64,000 nucleotides of DNA from Gyrodactylus bullatarudis (taxonomy: Eukaryota; Platyhelminthes; Monogenea; Gyrodactylidea; Gyrodactylidae), in NCBI GenBank assembly GCA_012064415.1, contig SSNU01000045.1, positions 16,554-80,553 of the forward strand. Direction: 5' to 3'. Positions 12,056 to 23,929 of the stretch are shown here, piece after piece. The notes beneath the pieces were generated by a model, which did no database searches, had not been told where the DNA came from, and saw only the letters and a program-made list of their open reading frames with translations. The position numbers and the translations under genes are program-made. Positions within the stretch are counted from its first letter, which is position 1. Every line of letters starts with the position of its first letter.

Positions 12056-13023
12056 AAAACGAAAGCATTAATTTTTTTGATTTTGATGCAAGCTTGACTT
12101 AAAATTTTAAATTTAAAATAGAAAAAATTCAAATTTAAAATGCGATCAGATAACGAAAATCTAATAAGTCTTTTAAAATTTCGAAAAATCCTATCGGAAA
12201 GTCTATTTTTCCTAAGAAATATGACAATTTTTTCACAAAGTAATCCTAGAAACTCAAGCAGTTATTTCATTAAGCGTCATTATAATTTTTTAATCGATTT
12301 ATTTCTTACTACGATTTTTATCAACGAGCAGATGGTTAAAGTAGATACTAATCTATGAAAAAGTTCTGACGTTTTAATCGTTCAGAACATCATAATTTAC
12401 TTTATAATTGGAGATATCAGATGATTACATCGTATTTAATTTAAATTCTCTTGTAGGCCTTTGTTTCTGAGAATTTGTATTTTCAATATTTTCTCCGGAT
12501 AGTCAGTTAAAATTTTTTTTCGAATTCAATAATGAAATAAACAAAATTTCTGAAAATAATTGAATCCGGACAAAATTAGGCCACTTTATTAATCTCGAAA
12601 AAGCCTCAATTTCGTACTTTATCAACTATTGAGTCAAAATTTTATAAACCACCTGAAAGAAATAACTACTCTTTCCAGTTACTTCCGTATTTAGATTAAA
12701 AGTAATATTGCTGACGAAACTTTAAGAAATGTACATCCACTGTCAATACACTCTATTTTTTCACAACATAATTTTGAATTGTAGATCTTTTAAAATATAA
12801 AATTACGTGAAAAAAGAAAGAAAAATAAAGATGATATTATACTAAATATAGTTCATGTACGCCTTTGTCTATTTCCAAGCCAAGTGATTGCGTGCTTGAT
12901 AAAAATTTATTATGGCTTACGAGTTATCTCGAATTGATCGTTTTTTTCAATAGTAAACTTTGCCACATCTCCACGTGTGGTAGTGAAATGGACTGATTTT
13001 TTCATTTTAAATTGATATGTTGG
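12056..13023. other. No gene seen
   Basis: AT-rich sequence. The longest open frame (12140-12358) has low-complexity composition and no recognisable motif. Confidence 0.4.
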
Positions 13024-13610
13024 GAGAAATTTAGGAAGAAATATTTCTACCCCTCTGCCCCATACATCACAATACATCGAAATGTACAAATAACCCTTAC
13101 CCCCCATCATGATTTTAAGGCAATCAAAAAATCTATAAATTAAAAGATATCTTGATAATTCTTTTTGATATCATACTCTAAATTTTCTGATCTTCAGCAC
13201 GATGTAAAAATAATTAATTAATTACTCTATTATCTGAGTCTCTAAAGGTTCAATGGAAACATTTATGTCTAGAGTTTTTAAAAACTTCAGGGTCTAAGTA
13301 TCACATGTACCCCTTATGTTTTTTCAAGTGTTTATCATTGAGTTGAAAAATTACACAGGTTCACAAATCAAGAAGCTAAAAACTAGTTCAAGTTATGCAG
13401 AGAGAAGTTCAGAGACGACTAGTGTCAGAAGTTGTAACTGTCGAACTGGGTGCACTTCGAAGAAATACAATTGCATCAAACTAAATCTTCTTTGTAACTC
13501 AAAATGTCATAACAGTTTAGGTTGCTGTAATAAAAATTAGTTGTTTGTACATTTCGATGTATTGTGATGTATGGGGCAGAGGGGTAGAAATATTTCTTCC
13601 TAAATTTCTC
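13024..13610. repeat. 67-bp inverted repeat enclosing a CXC-domain ORF
   Basis: The arms 13024-13090 and 13544-13610 are inverse copies, sharing blocks such as CCCTCTGCCCCATACATCAC and its complement. The second arm continues into partly repeated CTTCCTAAATTTC units. The arms bracket the Cys-rich ORF at 13316-13540. This could be the end region of a DNA transposon that carried the integrase described at 15 kb. No target duplication was recognised. Confidence 0.6.
13316..13540 (+). pseudogene. CXC-domain tail of a KRBA2-like integrase
   Basis: The short frame carries SCNCRTGCTSKKYNC, then LLCNSKCHNSLGCCNKN before a stop. From memory, this Cys-rich tail matches the C-terminus of KRBA2-like proteins and related transposon-derived integrases, where it follows the integrase core. 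The upstream part of the frame (from 13316) is not clearly related, so the fragment has probably lost its integrase. It may be the last exon of a related element. A matching integrase core sits 1.7 kb downstream, at 15.1 kb. Confidence 0.55.
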
Positions 13611-13888
13611 GATAAATTTAGGAAGTCTTCCTAAATTTCATTTCTTCCTAAATTTCTCCCAACAGATATATTTATTTTTAATTCTTATTGAATGAATTTT
13701 TAAAAATAATACCAACCAATAATAATTTTTTGCCCGGTGTGGCGTAGTGGTATCTCACTTCTTATTCTCGATTACATTGAACACTCTTTCCCTGTTTTCT
13801 TAAATGTACAATTAATAATTTCTATATTTCTGTTGCGACCAATGTAGAAAATATAATCAGTGTATACACTGACCGATCAGTATATAAA

Positions 13889-14438
13889 GCTAATTAATAT
13901 GAAGATGGGAATTTATGATTTTTACAAAATTCTTATTTTTTTCATCAAGAAATCGAATTTGATCAAGATTTTTTAGAATCTAGATCATGGGGCTCTCTTT
14001 CACAAAACGGAGAAAAATTTTTTAGAAAAAATCAATTTTTTAAGGAAAATACGGCAAATTTGAAATCTTGAAGTAGCGCCAAATTCCCATTTTTTTGAAC
14101 TTTGAGTTAAAATTTTTTGTTGATTTCAGTGTGAGAGAGTGATCAAAAGTTGATTTTTAGGATCACAATAAGACAAAAAACGAGGATCATCATAAAAATT
14201 TTGATAAATTCGTCATTTTTCTGGGATCTTGAAATATCAAATGGGAATTTGGCGCTACTCCAAGATTTCAAATTTGCCGTATTTTCCTTAAAAATTGATT
14301 TTTTCTAAAATTTTTTCCGTTTTGTGAAAGAGAGCCCCATGATCTAGATTCCAAAAAATCTTGATCAAATTCGATTTCTTGATGAAAAAAATAAGAATTT
14401 TGTAAAAATCATAAATTCCCATCTTCATATTAATTAGC
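13889..14438. repeat. Foldback repeat, family FB-A, cleanest copy
   Basis: A near-perfect 200-bp inverted repeat (13889-14091 and 14239-14438) around a loop of about 150 bp. The ends read GCTAATTAATATGAAGATGG and the inverse. This is the reference copy for the FB-A family; other copies start at 11138 and 25622. It has no coding capacity and could form a very long hairpin RNA if transcribed. Confidence 0.85.
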
Positions 14439-14639
14439 TGTATCTTACGTGCAATGAGAAACTAAAAACAGTGTATATGTTGTAGCTAATTCGTACTGAA
14501 TAGCTAATTCATACTTAAGTTCGTATTAGCTAAGGATTTTTAGCTAAAACGTACTGAAAGGGCAGAGGCGAATACACCGCATATATCTGGTGTATTCTAA
14601 ACAATTTCAGTACGTTTTAGCTAATTCTCACTGAAAAGT

Positions 14640-15085
14640 TCATTAATTTCTTAAATCGCCCATTGATATGAAAAAACTAATCTTCAAGTATTTGAATATA
14701 ATCCCACCAAATTTCGCCTCGAAATATCTTTCTATGCTTCTGGAATAAGATAAACAAAATTGTGAAAATTTTCAAATTCAAAACGTTTTTTGCCCTATCA
14801 AAATTGTAATATTCATGAAAAATAAGAGAAATTTCTTTTTGAGCTATTGAAAAAAATTTTTTAATAGGATTTAAGTCATTTTTACAAGGGAATAATGTGA
14901 ATTCAAGTTAAAATTATAAATATAAAACAATAAAAACGTTCTAAATTTGAAAACTCGCACAATCTTGTTTATCTTATTCCAGAAGCATGGGAAGGTATTT
15001 CAAGGCGAAATTTGGTGGGATATTTAAACACTTGAAGATTAGTTTTTTTCATATCGATGGGCGATTTAAGTAATTTTGTAAAATT
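14640..15085. repeat. Foldback repeat, family FB-C, copy 2
   Basis: The left arm (about 14643-14775) and right arm (about 14955-15085) are inverted copies sharing TTCCAGAAGCATGG and AAATTTGGTGGGAT with the copy at 93-484. The outer block CATATCGATGGGCG is also shared. The right arm abuts the integrase fragment that follows. Confidence 0.7.
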
Positions 15086-15460
15086 TCATCAAATTCTAGT
15101 GTATACACTGCTCGTTTGCATGAACAATGTAGAAACTCAGATTTTACAATCAGACAACGGTCGAGAGTTTAAGAATCAAATTGTTCGAGGATTAGCCAGA
15201 TATAACTTTTTGTCATGGAAAGCCAAGACCCTCGCAAAGTCAAGGATCCGTGGAACGTGCTAATCAAGATATTAAAAGTATCTTACGAACTTGGCTTGAA
15301 AATCATAATTCAACCAAATAGGGTTCCGCATTAAAATTTGTTGAATATATGAAAAATCATCATTCAACGATCGACATGTCACCCTACAAAGCAAAATATG
15401 GAACAGACCCTGATATCAATTTTTTGATGCCAGATAATATCAGTAAGCCAAATTAATTTA
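15086..15460 (+). pseudogene. KRBA2-like retroviral-type integrase core, broken
   Basis: Reading across at least two frames gives ILQSDNGREFKNQIVRGLA (the second catalytic Asp region of an rve integrase core). It then gives PSQSQGSVERANQDIKS, with the third catalytic Glu in SVERAN. Further on comes ENHNSTK, then FVEYMKNHHSTIDMSPYKAK and YGTDP. This order is typical of integrases in KRBA2-like and Ginger-type transposon proteins. Frameshifts and a stop in place of the expected Trp after NSTK disable it. A GT...AG intron (about 15440-15500) seems to follow. Confidence 0.7.
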
Positions 15461-16058
15461 TGCAATGAATCAAGAATAATTATAATTATTTCATTCAGAT
15501 TTTGTGAGTGAGGAAAATGAAGATTAGAGAAAAGCTTTCGGAATAAGAGTTTTTATTCATATGCATAAGCGTATCAAGCATGAAGAATGAATCAAAAATT
15601 GGTATATGAAAAGGCTGAATCTCAAGTATTAAGAAATCTGGATTTGCTAAAAGTAAACTGGCGATCTCTAATATATTTATAAAATATTCTGAATATACAT
15701 TAAATATAATTTAGATTCAATCTAATGCGATTTTTTGGTCCTAACTAAACAAACCATGAAGAATGAACTTTTGTTTAAACACTTGTGAATTCTTTCAGTA
15801 TGATTTGTATTATAATCTTCTATTATTTCCAAATAACTCATTTCGAAGTTTCATGCAACAATAAACTCTTGATCCCCCATTTAGTACACCTAAACGTATG
15901 AATCCTGTTTTTTACTAATTTTTTTCACTCAGAGCGGTCCTCTAATGAAGATGAATCGGATGAATCGCGGATATCAAAAGTAGGTTTCTTACAATTTATT
16001 TCCGTTCAATCTTGTTTTCATTCCCAATTATAATTATTAGCCATTCAGTGTAACACAA

Positions 16059-16703
16059 ATGCCTTTTGGGACCTTTCAAGCCGTGAGGATTCAGATGAAG
16101 GTATGTAGAGAGCTAGAACTAAAACTGTATATTTTAGTTAATTTTATATTTTCAGAATTCACAATGACAGATAGAGGAAAAAAAATTGCTCGTCACAGAT
16201 TATTTTTATTTATCAGATTATATCTTAATTCTATTTTATCAGAAAGAGTTTCGAATATTTTTTTCAATCGTTCCTCAATCGACGCTGAGTGTTCCTTGAA
16301 TATGACGTGCTGTGAAGAAAAAATGGTCCAAAAAACATCTGGAAACGTTGAAGTAGGCACCAACGTTAGAGTAACTGATGTGGACAAAAGTCAAATAGAT
16401 GCAGCAAATATCATAGGAGTAATCAAAAGAAGAGACAAACGAGGTTTCTATGAAATAGGATCTAGAGCAGGAACTTTTAAAGGTCTTTTCGGCAGAGGAC
16501 AGTTTGATAGACTAAAGCATGAATGTCTGCGATTAGAAGAAGTACTTATTAAAGTAATCTCCTTGAAAGGAGCTTACTCGGAGATTATCATGCTGTGTGA
16601 CGTCGAAAATCTGAAAGAGTCAGAACTTGAAGGCTACAGAATAAATAAAAAATGTGGAAGACCATGTAAAAGCCGTAATAAATCAAAAGCTGAAAAAATG
16701 TAA
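16059..16703 (+). pseudogene. C-terminal part of the KRBA2-like integrase protein
   Basis: The second half of this frame reads VGTNVRVTDVDKSQIDAANI, then IGVI, GFYEIGSRAGTFKGLF, and RLEEV. This is the domain that follows the integrase core in KRBA2-like proteins (usually VG-x-NV-x-IP-x-PDVDR...G-Y-x-LGT-x-G-x-L). It ends GRPCKSRNKSKAEKM without the full CXC tail. It is probably a downstream exon of the element starting at 15086, with introns at about 15440-15500 and 15980-16040. The first third of the ORF is not recognisable and may be intron or repeat. The domain itself is uninterrupted. Confidence 0.6.
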
Positions 16704-18429
16704 TGAAATTCAGTGTTCAATATAATTATTGCGTGTTATTTATAAAAAGTATTTTCTTTTGAAAATTTTTATCGGAAATTTTTTTCCTTTGGGGTGATTC
16801 TTGCAAATTTTTGGGGAGATTTTTGGAAAAAAAAATTTTCTTGGGGTGATTTTTGGAATTAACCCTTTTAAATTATCTTGACTATTGATATTAACCAGGA
16901 TCCCCCTTACAGTATAATGCCTAGTTTGATTAAATTTGTATGTTTTGACAACATCATCTCATAATTTGGAAAAAGTTTGACTGATTAATTTCCTGAGTAA
17001 TTACAGACAGATTATAATAATTATAATTATTAACATAAATTTAGTTATTATTCTTGTAATTGTAGCTCATGAAAATAAAACCCACTAACATTTATGACAA
17101 AGATTATGCAAATTAAGAAATCTAGTTATCGAATGATATGGTTAGTCGATTTATTTACCGGCTAAGAAATTAATCCTGATCTTATCATTTCGTACTCATT
17201 ATATCCATAATTGCTGTCTCTAATGTCATGGATTTTCTAGATATTTTCTTAACTTTTTTATAATTTGAGATCTCTAAAGACTGATGAAACTGATGATAAA
17301 AATATCCTCATTTCTTAATACTCTAGGTTAATTACAGTCATTTTACGAAATTAGTGGACAATTTTTCGATATTATAGGATTCGTTGACAAAATTAGTGGA
17401 CAAGTTCCCAAAACCATCTTTCAACAAAAGGGAGGTCTCAAGGGAAACATAGTTTAGCTTACTAATTAGACCCGTAGATTTTCTCAACACAAGTTAATTC
17501 AGGATGATTAATAATTGATTATGGTTTGCGAATACAACTGTAATTGAAAAATAAATGATTTTTTTCGTGGCTTATTTATGTGAGGATTACAATTAACTCC
17601 ATATAAGATCTTTATTACTTTTACTCTTATCTAATTGTTATTATCGATGAACTTTTTCTTTCATCTTAAATGAAAATTAAAACGTCTGTTGAACTTTTAA
17701 ACGGAAGGAAGATTATTATAATAATTATTATCGTATAAAGATTAATATGTCCTACATAAAGTCCGAGGATAATTCACTTATATTATATTCAAACAGACTC
17801 AAACAACTTGAATTCATATTGATTTAGTGTATAGATGATCTATAATTATAATACACATTCGCTGAAAATGAAGTTATCGAATAACATTTATTCTCTAGAT
17901 TCTCGTTTTCTTGATTTGTAAACTAAACCCAATCGACATGATTTTTTCTCCGTATAGTCAGGAATAAGATTAATTTTTGAATTCCAAAAAAAGCCTATCT
18001 GACCAAAATCTGGCCGTTTTTAGAATTTTGAAAACGCATCAAATTTCCACTTTTTAAAATTTCTAGCCCAAGATTTTTATCGATCTCGTGTAGTGCTGAT
18101 ACTTAATATTATCATTAGACAAAGAATTCAAAATTTAGCCATTAAAGTTGAGAGAAACCTATTATTTTGAAGAAAAAGTTCAACCTCTGAATAATTTTCC
18201 TTTGTGACAATCAAAAAATTAAAGTGGTTTGATTTCTCACAATAGCGAGGAATTCCTCCGAACTTCTGCAGCCGAATTCGAATTCTTCGTCTAATCTTGA
18301 TCCCGAATACAAACATTGAACTGCCTTAAATTTTCGAAATCGATAAAAATTTTTGGAAAGTTGAAAAACTTGAAATTCAAACACGGCCTGGCTTTTGTCG
18401 AACATTTCCTTTAATTTCTCCATTTTAAA
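16704..18429. other. No gene seen
   Basis: AT-rich intergenic sequence with poly-T/A tracts and short AATAATTATAATTATT-type motifs. Short minus-strand frames near 18128-18423 derive from diverged foldback sequence. Confidence 0.45.
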
Positions 18430-18760
18430 GCTAATTGATAAAGATTTAATAAATATTACTACTCATGTTGGCTGGTCATTTTTCAAATTCCCATTTGGCC
18501 CCAAAATCCCACTTTTCGAACTTGAAGCTGAAAAATATTTTTGATCTGAATGTGGGAGAGTGATCAAAACAGTTTTTTCAAGATCAGGATTAGACAAGAA
18601 AATCAATTCATCTTATGCATAATCACATTATCGTTTGAGAGTGGAAATTCGATTTCTTTCCAACTTTAGAATCTACAACTCGTTGGCACATTTCATACTG
18701 GAATCCAAAAATTAATCTTTTGAAAATAATTCCCATCTTCATGTAAATTAGGTTAATTTT
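18430..18760. repeat. FB-B half-copy
   Basis: Contains the FB-B blocks CAAATTCCCATTTGG, CCCACTTTTCGAACTTGAAG and GAATGTGGGAGAGTGATC in family order. Only a weak inverse partner ends near 18750 (AATTCCCATCTTCATG). The central loop has been lost or replaced. Confidence 0.55.
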
Positions 18761-19009
18761 GAATCAATTTCAAACTTTTATCATTGTTTTTTGTTCATGA
18801 GTGAAGTTATTCGTAAAAAATATTTTCAGCAGCTGAATATTGAATGATCTGGATGAGATTTTTTTTCTGGATAATAAAAAATTTTCATGTCGAAAAATTG
18901 CATTAATGCGATGCTAAGGAATATTTATTCTCATTTGTTAAACAAAACAAATTATTTTTATAGATTTATGAAAAAATCCATTCCCTTTTAACGAATCGCC
19001 TATCGTAAA

Positions 19010-19385
19010 ATAAAATATTTTAAGTAACATTACTCCACCAAATTTCGCTTCAAAATATCTATGCATCCTATTTTAAGAAGATGAAAAAAATGTGGATAAA
19101 AATTTTTTTAATGTTTTAATTTCGGGATTTTAACTTGAATTAGCGTTATTTATTCCTGTAAGAGATGAAATTTCTCTCATTTTCCATGGATATAACCATT
19201 TTAATAGGTCAATAACGTTTTCTATTAAAAAATTGCCACAATTTTGTTCTTATTATTACAGAACGATAAAAAGATAATTTGGACTTAAATTCAAATGGAT
19301 GATGTAAAAGATTAATTTATCAAATCGATAGATGATTTTAGCAATTTAGGAAAATTTCGTTCAAGTCTAATAAATATTGGGATAT
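19010..19385. repeat. Diverged FB-C foldback copy 3
   Basis: The left side has CACCAAATTTCGCTTCAAAA as in the other FB-C copies. The right side has AGGAAAATTTCGTTCAAGTC. The arms are diverged and partly deleted. Confidence 0.45.
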
Positions 19386-20094
19386 TGACAAAAATGCATA
19401 TATGGGTGGGCTGATTGACAAAATAGATTAGTATTTTCACGAATTCAATAGATGTATACTAAGGATAGGTTTTTCAATTATAATATGCTCAATTTAATTT
19501 TCCCTGATTAAAAATGTGGTTCAGGATGAATTTTTAGTTCGAAATATTTAAATTTTTATCCAAAATTATTTTCTGTTAAAGTGGCATTAATAGTGTCAAA
19601 GTTACATTTTTTGTCATAAATCTCTCAAATTTTATCTTATTACTTCGAAGATTTACAGGTTTTGGTAGAAATAGTTGATCCATGAGACTTATTTTACTTA
19701 TACTATATTGAAAAATGATTGGGAGAGAAATATTTTAGCTTCTATCACGAGAAAATGGCCAAAATTGATTGAGCAAATTTATCAACACGTTAATTTTAAT
19801 ACAAAATCATTGTTTCTATTGCAACCAGCTGTTAAATAGGTTTTGGTGCATATGTTTCATACATCATTCAAATTCTCCTGAAGAGACCATTCAGATTCTG
19901 ACCCAGGGCTAAGTATCGAAAATTTGCAAAATCTATTATCAAATGTTAAATAGTTTTTTTCACAAAATGTATTGGTGTATTCTCAATTAATGTATGCCAA
20001 TTTACCAGCCGCCCTAAAGTTATTTCGCAAATGGAAAACGTTTTTAATCCTATTTCGTGTTTTTTTGAGGGGTAAATTGGCATAAATTTATTGA
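19386..20094. other. No gene seen
   Basis: AT-rich intergenic sequence with no supportable frame or repeat family identified. Confidence 0.4.
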
Positions 20095-20350
20095 AAAAAC
20101 CTATTTATGAATAAGCACAATGTAGAAATTACAGTGTCTTTAGACATTAAACCTACTAGCAAAGTGTGGTCACTGGTTATTACTATATCCATGGGAATCT
20201 AACTTGATGGAGATTGTCTTCTCAAACCTAGATGTTAGAATTCGGATAAGAAAGTGTCAATTCCATAAGAGAGTCAAATAGTATTCAACTCATAGTAATA
20301 ACCAGTGACCACACTTTGCTAGTAAGTTTAATGTCTAAAAACCTATTTAT
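20095..20350 (+). mobile_element. Hairpin SINE-like element, short form, with 14-bp TSD
   Basis: Target duplications AAAAACCTATTTAT at 20095-20108 and 20337-20350 flank a 228-bp insert (20109-20336). The insert starts with an unpaired leader GAATAAGCACAATGTAGAAA. It then has 45-bp perfect-length inverted arms (20142-20186 and 20292-20336, outer end AGACATTAAACCTACTAG) around about 105 bp. The same leader and left arm occur in the 564-bp element at 60871, so both belong to one family. The 14-bp duplication is longer than cut-and-paste transposons usually make and fits target-primed reverse transcription. This copy lacks the tRNA promoter found in the long form. Confidence 0.75.
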
Positions 20351-20379
20351 TTTTAGTAAATACCCCCTCATTGTATATG

Positions 20380-21060
20380 TTACAGAGAATCTAGAAACTG
20401 ATGTTAGTCTCAAGACTATCGGGGAGTCTTGAGACTCGCAAGTTAGCTAGGGAGCCTGTAAACTCAGTTTCCAAAATCCCTACTCGAGTTATTCATATTT
20501 ACAGGGAATCTAAAAACTCAATGGAGTCTGAAGAATCCCTAGGGAGTTTAGGAACTTAAAAATAAGCTGAAAATTTAGATATTCAATATATGAACATTAA
20601 CTATTATATTTTAAATGAAAACATTATATTGATAATAAAACATATGATACCTGAAAATAATATTAAATATTAATGAATACAAGGTGATGTGAGATTTTTA
20701 TAAAGTCCATAAAGTTCAACTGATCTTGATCCCCAAACAAGTAAAGGCAGCACACCAACCCAATGCACCTCAGCAGAATCCGGTTCAATGACAATTCTTA
20801 ATATCAGGTGTTCTAAAAGGGAACTAAGAACTGAAATTAGTTGATTCTTAAGTTCTCACAGATTTAAAGTTAAACTTTCATGAACATAAAAGGACTTATT
20901 CACTCAAGAAGAGATTTTGTGTAATCAAGCTTAGATCTTAGGTGAGATGACATCTTGAGTTAAATAAAACGTTTTTTTGCATTTGCACTTAATAAAAACA
21001 CATTTTGTTTTGCGATCACATCGAATGAACCCTTTGGCCATTAACTGAAGCGAAGCAAAG
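20380..21060. other. No gene; short repeat motifs
   Basis: Contains related short units (AGTCTCAAGACTATC, AGAATCTAGAAACT, AGGGAATCTAAAAACTC) that resemble the GTCTTAAGAC-rich repeat at 62.6 kb. The rest shows no gene. Confidence 0.4.
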
Positions 21061-21062
21061 GT

Positions 21063-22873
21063 TAAAGAGAAGCGGACCGATGATTGACCCTTGTGGAACA
21101 CCCGAGTTGATGGGTTGTATATCACTGGACAAGAAGTTATTTGCAACATATTGGCTTCTATTGGCTAGTAGGTTGAGGGTCAAGTTAATGATATATGGAT
21201 CAATTTTATTTTCAATAAGCTTATCTCCGATAAACGAAAATTTTAATTTATCGAAAGCTTTGGAAATATCAATGTAAAAAACAATGAAAGTTTCTTTAGA
21301 TTTTAAGAGAGGTTTAGTGTAGTTTAAAAATTCTAACAAGTTAGAGGAGGTACTCTTACTAGATAGGAACCCATGTTGGGATTTATCAGGAAAGGGGTGG
21401 GGCAGATTAGTAAATATTTCTTTGGTTAAAAAACGATCGATAATGGACAAGAATATATTGAGTGAAGATATGGGACGCAGATCAGATAGGTTGGAGTAGC
21501 TCTTAGATTTAGGAATCGGCGTGATTTTAATGGTAAGCCAATCATCAGGTATGAAATTGGAAGCGATGCAACGGTTTATGAAACTGACTAAAGATATTAA
21601 AAATTTACTAGGCATGGCTTTTAAAAGTGAAAAGGAGTTGAAATGTGAGTCAAGACGGTGCGGCATTTTGCAATTGTCAAAAATATCGTATAAGTCATTT
21701 AGAGAAATAAACGGTGCAGCTTGAGTCACAGGTAGAAATTCAATATGTTCAAGTTTGTTAAAATTACTGGTGAAATAGTTGTTTATAAGCTTGGCGAATA
21801 TCTCATTGGAGAAGGCCGTAAAATTACTTATACTTGAAAGTTTGTTGATGTTAAGGAGTTTGCGAAATTTGTTCCATCCCCTTTTGGGGTTGGAGCTAAG
21901 ATCGGACAGGACGTTAGACTCAAATTTCTTTTGGGATATGAAATCAATCTTTGTTGAATCTTTGAAAATTTTATTCGAGTTTATAGTGTTACGAGTCGAT
22001 TCTGTGATTAGGGAGTAGAATAATTTTGATTTGAAGTTATCACCTTTGAAAAGATCAGGCAGAAAAACTTCAATTAATTTGGAACAAGTTTTAAAATCCA
22101 CTACTTTTTTTATAGTTTTATAGAACATAGCATGATTCGATAGCGCAATTTTAAAAAATATAATTTTATGATCCGAAAAAGGGACTGATTGGGTTGTTGA
22201 GGAATGAAAAACGTTGGAGAGAATCAAGTCCAATATATTAAAATTCCGAGTGGGGGATTGAACAATTTGGTGAAGTTTGAAATCAGAAATTAATTTACCA
22301 TAGGAGGAGGGAATAACAGGATAGTTATTCTCTGATAGGAAATTAAAATCACCCAAGATAGTTAACTTGCTACCCGAGACAGCTAATGAGGTGATATGTG
22401 TTAATAAAATATCATCAGAGACGTAATACTTGGAACTTAATGGGGGACGATAAATTGGGCAAAAAACTGAGTTGATTATTGTTTAACTCAATGATTACTT
22501 TTATATGTTGAAAGGGGAGACAACGGGTGCTCGAGGAAATGATTTTGATTGAAGAATGAATGTAAACTCCGACTCCTCCACCAACTGAGTCCAACCTGTC
22601 AGCCCGAAGAAATAGATAGTCAGGAATGTTTATCATAGAATCAGAAATATCAGGCTTTAACCAGGTTTCAGTAATGAAAAACATAGAGGGTTTAAAAGAC
22701 GTAATAATATTTTTTAAATTAATAAAAGTATTAGTTGAGAGGATAGACCTAGTATTAATAAGAAAGAATCCAGAATGGTCAACGAAAAAAATTTTCAGAC
22801 TCACTTTGGATATTTTGGAGACATAACCCAGAATTAGAAACAGGAACTGAGAGTGGAGGGTAAATTGACTCAT
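21063..22873 (-). pseudogene. LINE endonuclease and reverse transcriptase ORF2, broken
   Basis: The frame 22873-22415 carries the endonuclease start INTRSILSTNTFINLKNII, then SMFFITETWLKP and SVGGGVGVYIHSSI. A one-base shift in a T-run near 22462 leads to the main frame, with LTILGDFNFLSEN and a later SDHKII (catalytic SDH). The reverse transcriptase follows: PIPKSKSYSNLSDLRPISSL, then HGFLSSKSTSSNLL, then FYIDISKAFDKL (first catalytic Asp), then SGVPQGSIIGPLLFN. The YADD-containing part is absent because the element is cut at about 21063. No product could be active. Confidence 0.8.
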
Positions 22874-23405
22874 TCATACATGAGGAACATTGTACATCAC
22901 AGGAAAATTGACCAACGTGAGGCAGATTTAGATCGACGTTGTCAATTGCGGAATCGTCTGTGGAGTGTGATAGGGAGAAATTGGCTCTCTTATCGTTAGA
23001 CTGGATCGGGCAATAAATTTTTCTCTCCATTTGTGAGGAGTTAATAGATTCATTTGGAGAGGAGCTGTTAAGAGTAACAACAGATCCCTGAGTGTTAAGA
23101 TCAATAGCAGGGACAGAATTGGAATTATGTTTTGGAGAATAAATAACTTTTTTCAAGTGACAGGGGAAGATTCTAGAATGGATTCCCGACAAGTATAAAA
23201 CTTTTTAGACTTAGAATAATGAATAAGTTGGTGAAGGAGGGTCTCCTCTTAAAAATAATCCGAATAGACGATGAACCAAATTCATCCTTGATCATAAAAA
23301 ATTTGTACGATAATTTGCCAATAGAGTCAATAATTTTTTTGGCTTGAGAGATGTTGATATTGAATCCTTTGTGAACTTGTTGACAAGATTGAATGACAAA
23401 GACAT
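22779..23405 (-). pseudogene. LINE ORF1-like region
   Basis: Two successive minus-strand frames lie upstream of the endonuclease. 23405-23175 reads FVIQSCQQVHKGFNINISQA, then SYKFFMIKDEFGSSSIRIIF. 23192-22779 is rich in Ser and Asn, with paired Cys residues (FSCDVQCSSCMN). Their position just 5' of the endonuclease suggests LINE ORF1. No nucleic-acid-binding motif is certain. Confidence 0.5.
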
Positions 23406-23929
23406 ATCATTCTTTCTGCTCATTGGTTGAAATTATATTCCGGGACTGATAAAAAACTGTGACTCTTCAATTTTAGTTCCTCTCGTCATGTTTTGGTCCA
23501 TACTCAATGAGTATTACTCATATAAAGCACTTCTCAACAGACCAAATCTTTATCAAATTCGGAGTAATTTCTGCTAGAAAAAAGGTTCTATATTGATATC
23601 TATAGCGAATCTTGCTATACTCAACACATTTTACACTCATTGTATCTCGGGGCTACAGCCACTGTGGATCAGTAGATATGCTTCCATTATAAAAATTTAT
23701 AATTGGATTAAAAAAAGAAGAAAATATCAGAGATTGTAAAATTTTCATCATAATATACTCATGAGTATTTAATTAATATTTATATATGAAATCTTATTTA
23801 TGAGGACTACTTATGTATGCCGCTATTTTTCGAAATTAATTCATTCAAATCTTTCTAATGAAAGAATCTGCTTCTATATTCTTGAGCAGATGTAGATTAT
23901 GTATAGAATCAATACTATGGATTGTCCAT

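Larger units (their letters stand above)
21063..23405 (-). mobile_element. LINE (jockey/CR1-like), minus strand, 3' end missing
   Basis: Read right to left, 23405-22780 holds ORF1-like frames (for example FVIQSCQQVHKGFNINISQA). An apurinic-endonuclease-like domain and a reverse transcriptase follow. The RT stops just after SGVPQGSIIGPLLFN, near 21063, in sequence that no longer looks like LINE. The loss is therefore of the 3' half, not the 5' end that LINE insertions normally lose. That points to later deletion or recombination, not abortive reverse transcription. Confidence 0.8.

Noticed and set aside
13735..13765. tRNA gene (GGTGTGGCGTAGTGGTATC)
   Set aside because: Only an A-box-like segment is present; there is no B box or cloverleaf downstream.
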